Of a DNA stretch of 5,309 bases, positions 5,214-5,309 are shown one piece after another. Source of the stretch: Syntrophomonadaceae bacterium (GTDB lineage Bacteria; Bacillota; Dethiobacteria; PWVN01). Location: assembly GCA_003561835.1 (NCBI GenBank), contig PWVN01000022.1, forward strand, positions 1-5,309, given 5' to 3'. Within the stretch, counting starts at the first letter, position 1. Every line of letters starts with the position of its first letter. A model generated the notes under the pieces. It ran no database searches and was not told the DNA's origin. It saw nothing but the letters and a program-made list of their open reading frames with translations. The position numbers and the translations under genes are program-made.

Positions 5214-5309
5214 CTTTTTTGCCCCGTATTTCCCTTAGTCTTTCCCCCAGGGCCTTCTCGCCTCCCAGGTCCTTGGGGGCATAAAACCGCCGGTTCCTCA
5301 CTTCCTCCG
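5206..5309 (-). CDS. rarA: C-terminal end of a protein, probably RarA replication-associated recombination ATPase (runs off right edge)
   Basis: The last 33 codons of an open frame enter from the right edge and end with TGA at 5206-5208, reading RNRRFYAPKDLGGEKALGERLREIRG near the close. The pattern of basic residues, a tyrosine followed by x-P-x-D and then a charged helix resembles the RarA/MgsA (YrvN, WRNIP1-like) C-terminus, typically G-R-R-Y-Y-x-P-T-D-R-G-x-E followed by a lysine/arginine-rich helix. RarA is an AAA+ ATPase acting at stalled replication forks. The frame overlaps yigZ by 8 nt, so the two genes are likely co-transcribed. rarA near mnmA and alaS is a familiar Firmicutes arrangement, which raises confidence. 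No ATPase motif is in the window, so the name remains tentative. Confidence 0.6.
   Translation of the reverse strand, partial: EEVRNRRFYAPKDLGGEKALGERLREIRGKKDE

Noticed and set aside
1..5309. CRISPR array, tRNA or rRNA genes, or an insertion sequence
   Set aside because: No regularly spaced repeats, cloverleaf sequence, ribosomal RNA sequence or transposase motif was seen on either strand.

Overview
The window looks like a chromosomal housekeeping segment from a GC-rich, low-branching Firmicute (Clostridia, Moorella- or Peptococcaceae-like). This rests on three things: strong AAGGAGG-type ribosome binding sites before most genes, consensus sigma-A promoters, and the gene neighbourhood. The order rarA - (sulfur transfer) - mnmA - small zinc ribbon - AI-2E-family membrane protein - alaS is a Firmicutes-like arrangement recalled from general knowledge; no search was run. 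The exact organism cannot be named from the sequence alone.

Layout. At the right edge, on the minus strand, is the last 33 codons of a gene whose product ends like RarA. It overlaps by 8 nt a yigZ/IMPACT-family gene (4593-5213). After 38 nt comes mnmA, the tRNA 2-thiouridine-34 synthase (3445-4554). A 104-nt gap with a hairpin just after the mnmA stop leads to a 55-residue zinc-ribbon protein (3173-3340), then 57 nt to an AI-2E/PerM-family membrane protein (2063-3115). At the far left, still on the minus strand, the first 11 codons of alaS (1-34) follow an essentially perfect sigma-A promoter (63-91).

Between the AI-2E gene and alaS, and in the opposite orientation, is one 565-residue acyl-CoA dehydrogenase gene (269-1966). 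It has its own promoter (163-192), an operator-like palindrome in its leader, a good ribosome binding site, and its own strong intrinsic terminator (2036-2064). The terminator's T-tract overlaps the stop codon of the convergent AI-2E gene. A near-identical 15-bp direct repeat (14/15) lies just before the start codon and just after the stop, so the gene looks like a self-contained cassette set into a tRNA-biology neighbourhood.

How the genes relate. mnmA and alaS both serve tRNA function. YigZ-family proteins carry an RNA/translation-type fold of uncertain bacterial role, and RarA acts at stalled replication forks. The minus-strand genes from rarA to the AI-2E gene are probably largely co-transcribed, with possible attenuation after mnmA. 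The acyl-CoA dehydrogenase has no functional partner here: no electron-transfer flavoprotein, thiolase or CoA ligase. No clearly new multi-gene system is visible. The most worthwhile leads are the acyl-CoA dehydrogenase cassette with its direct repeats, the conserved-looking small zinc ribbon, and the three-cysteine form of MnmA.
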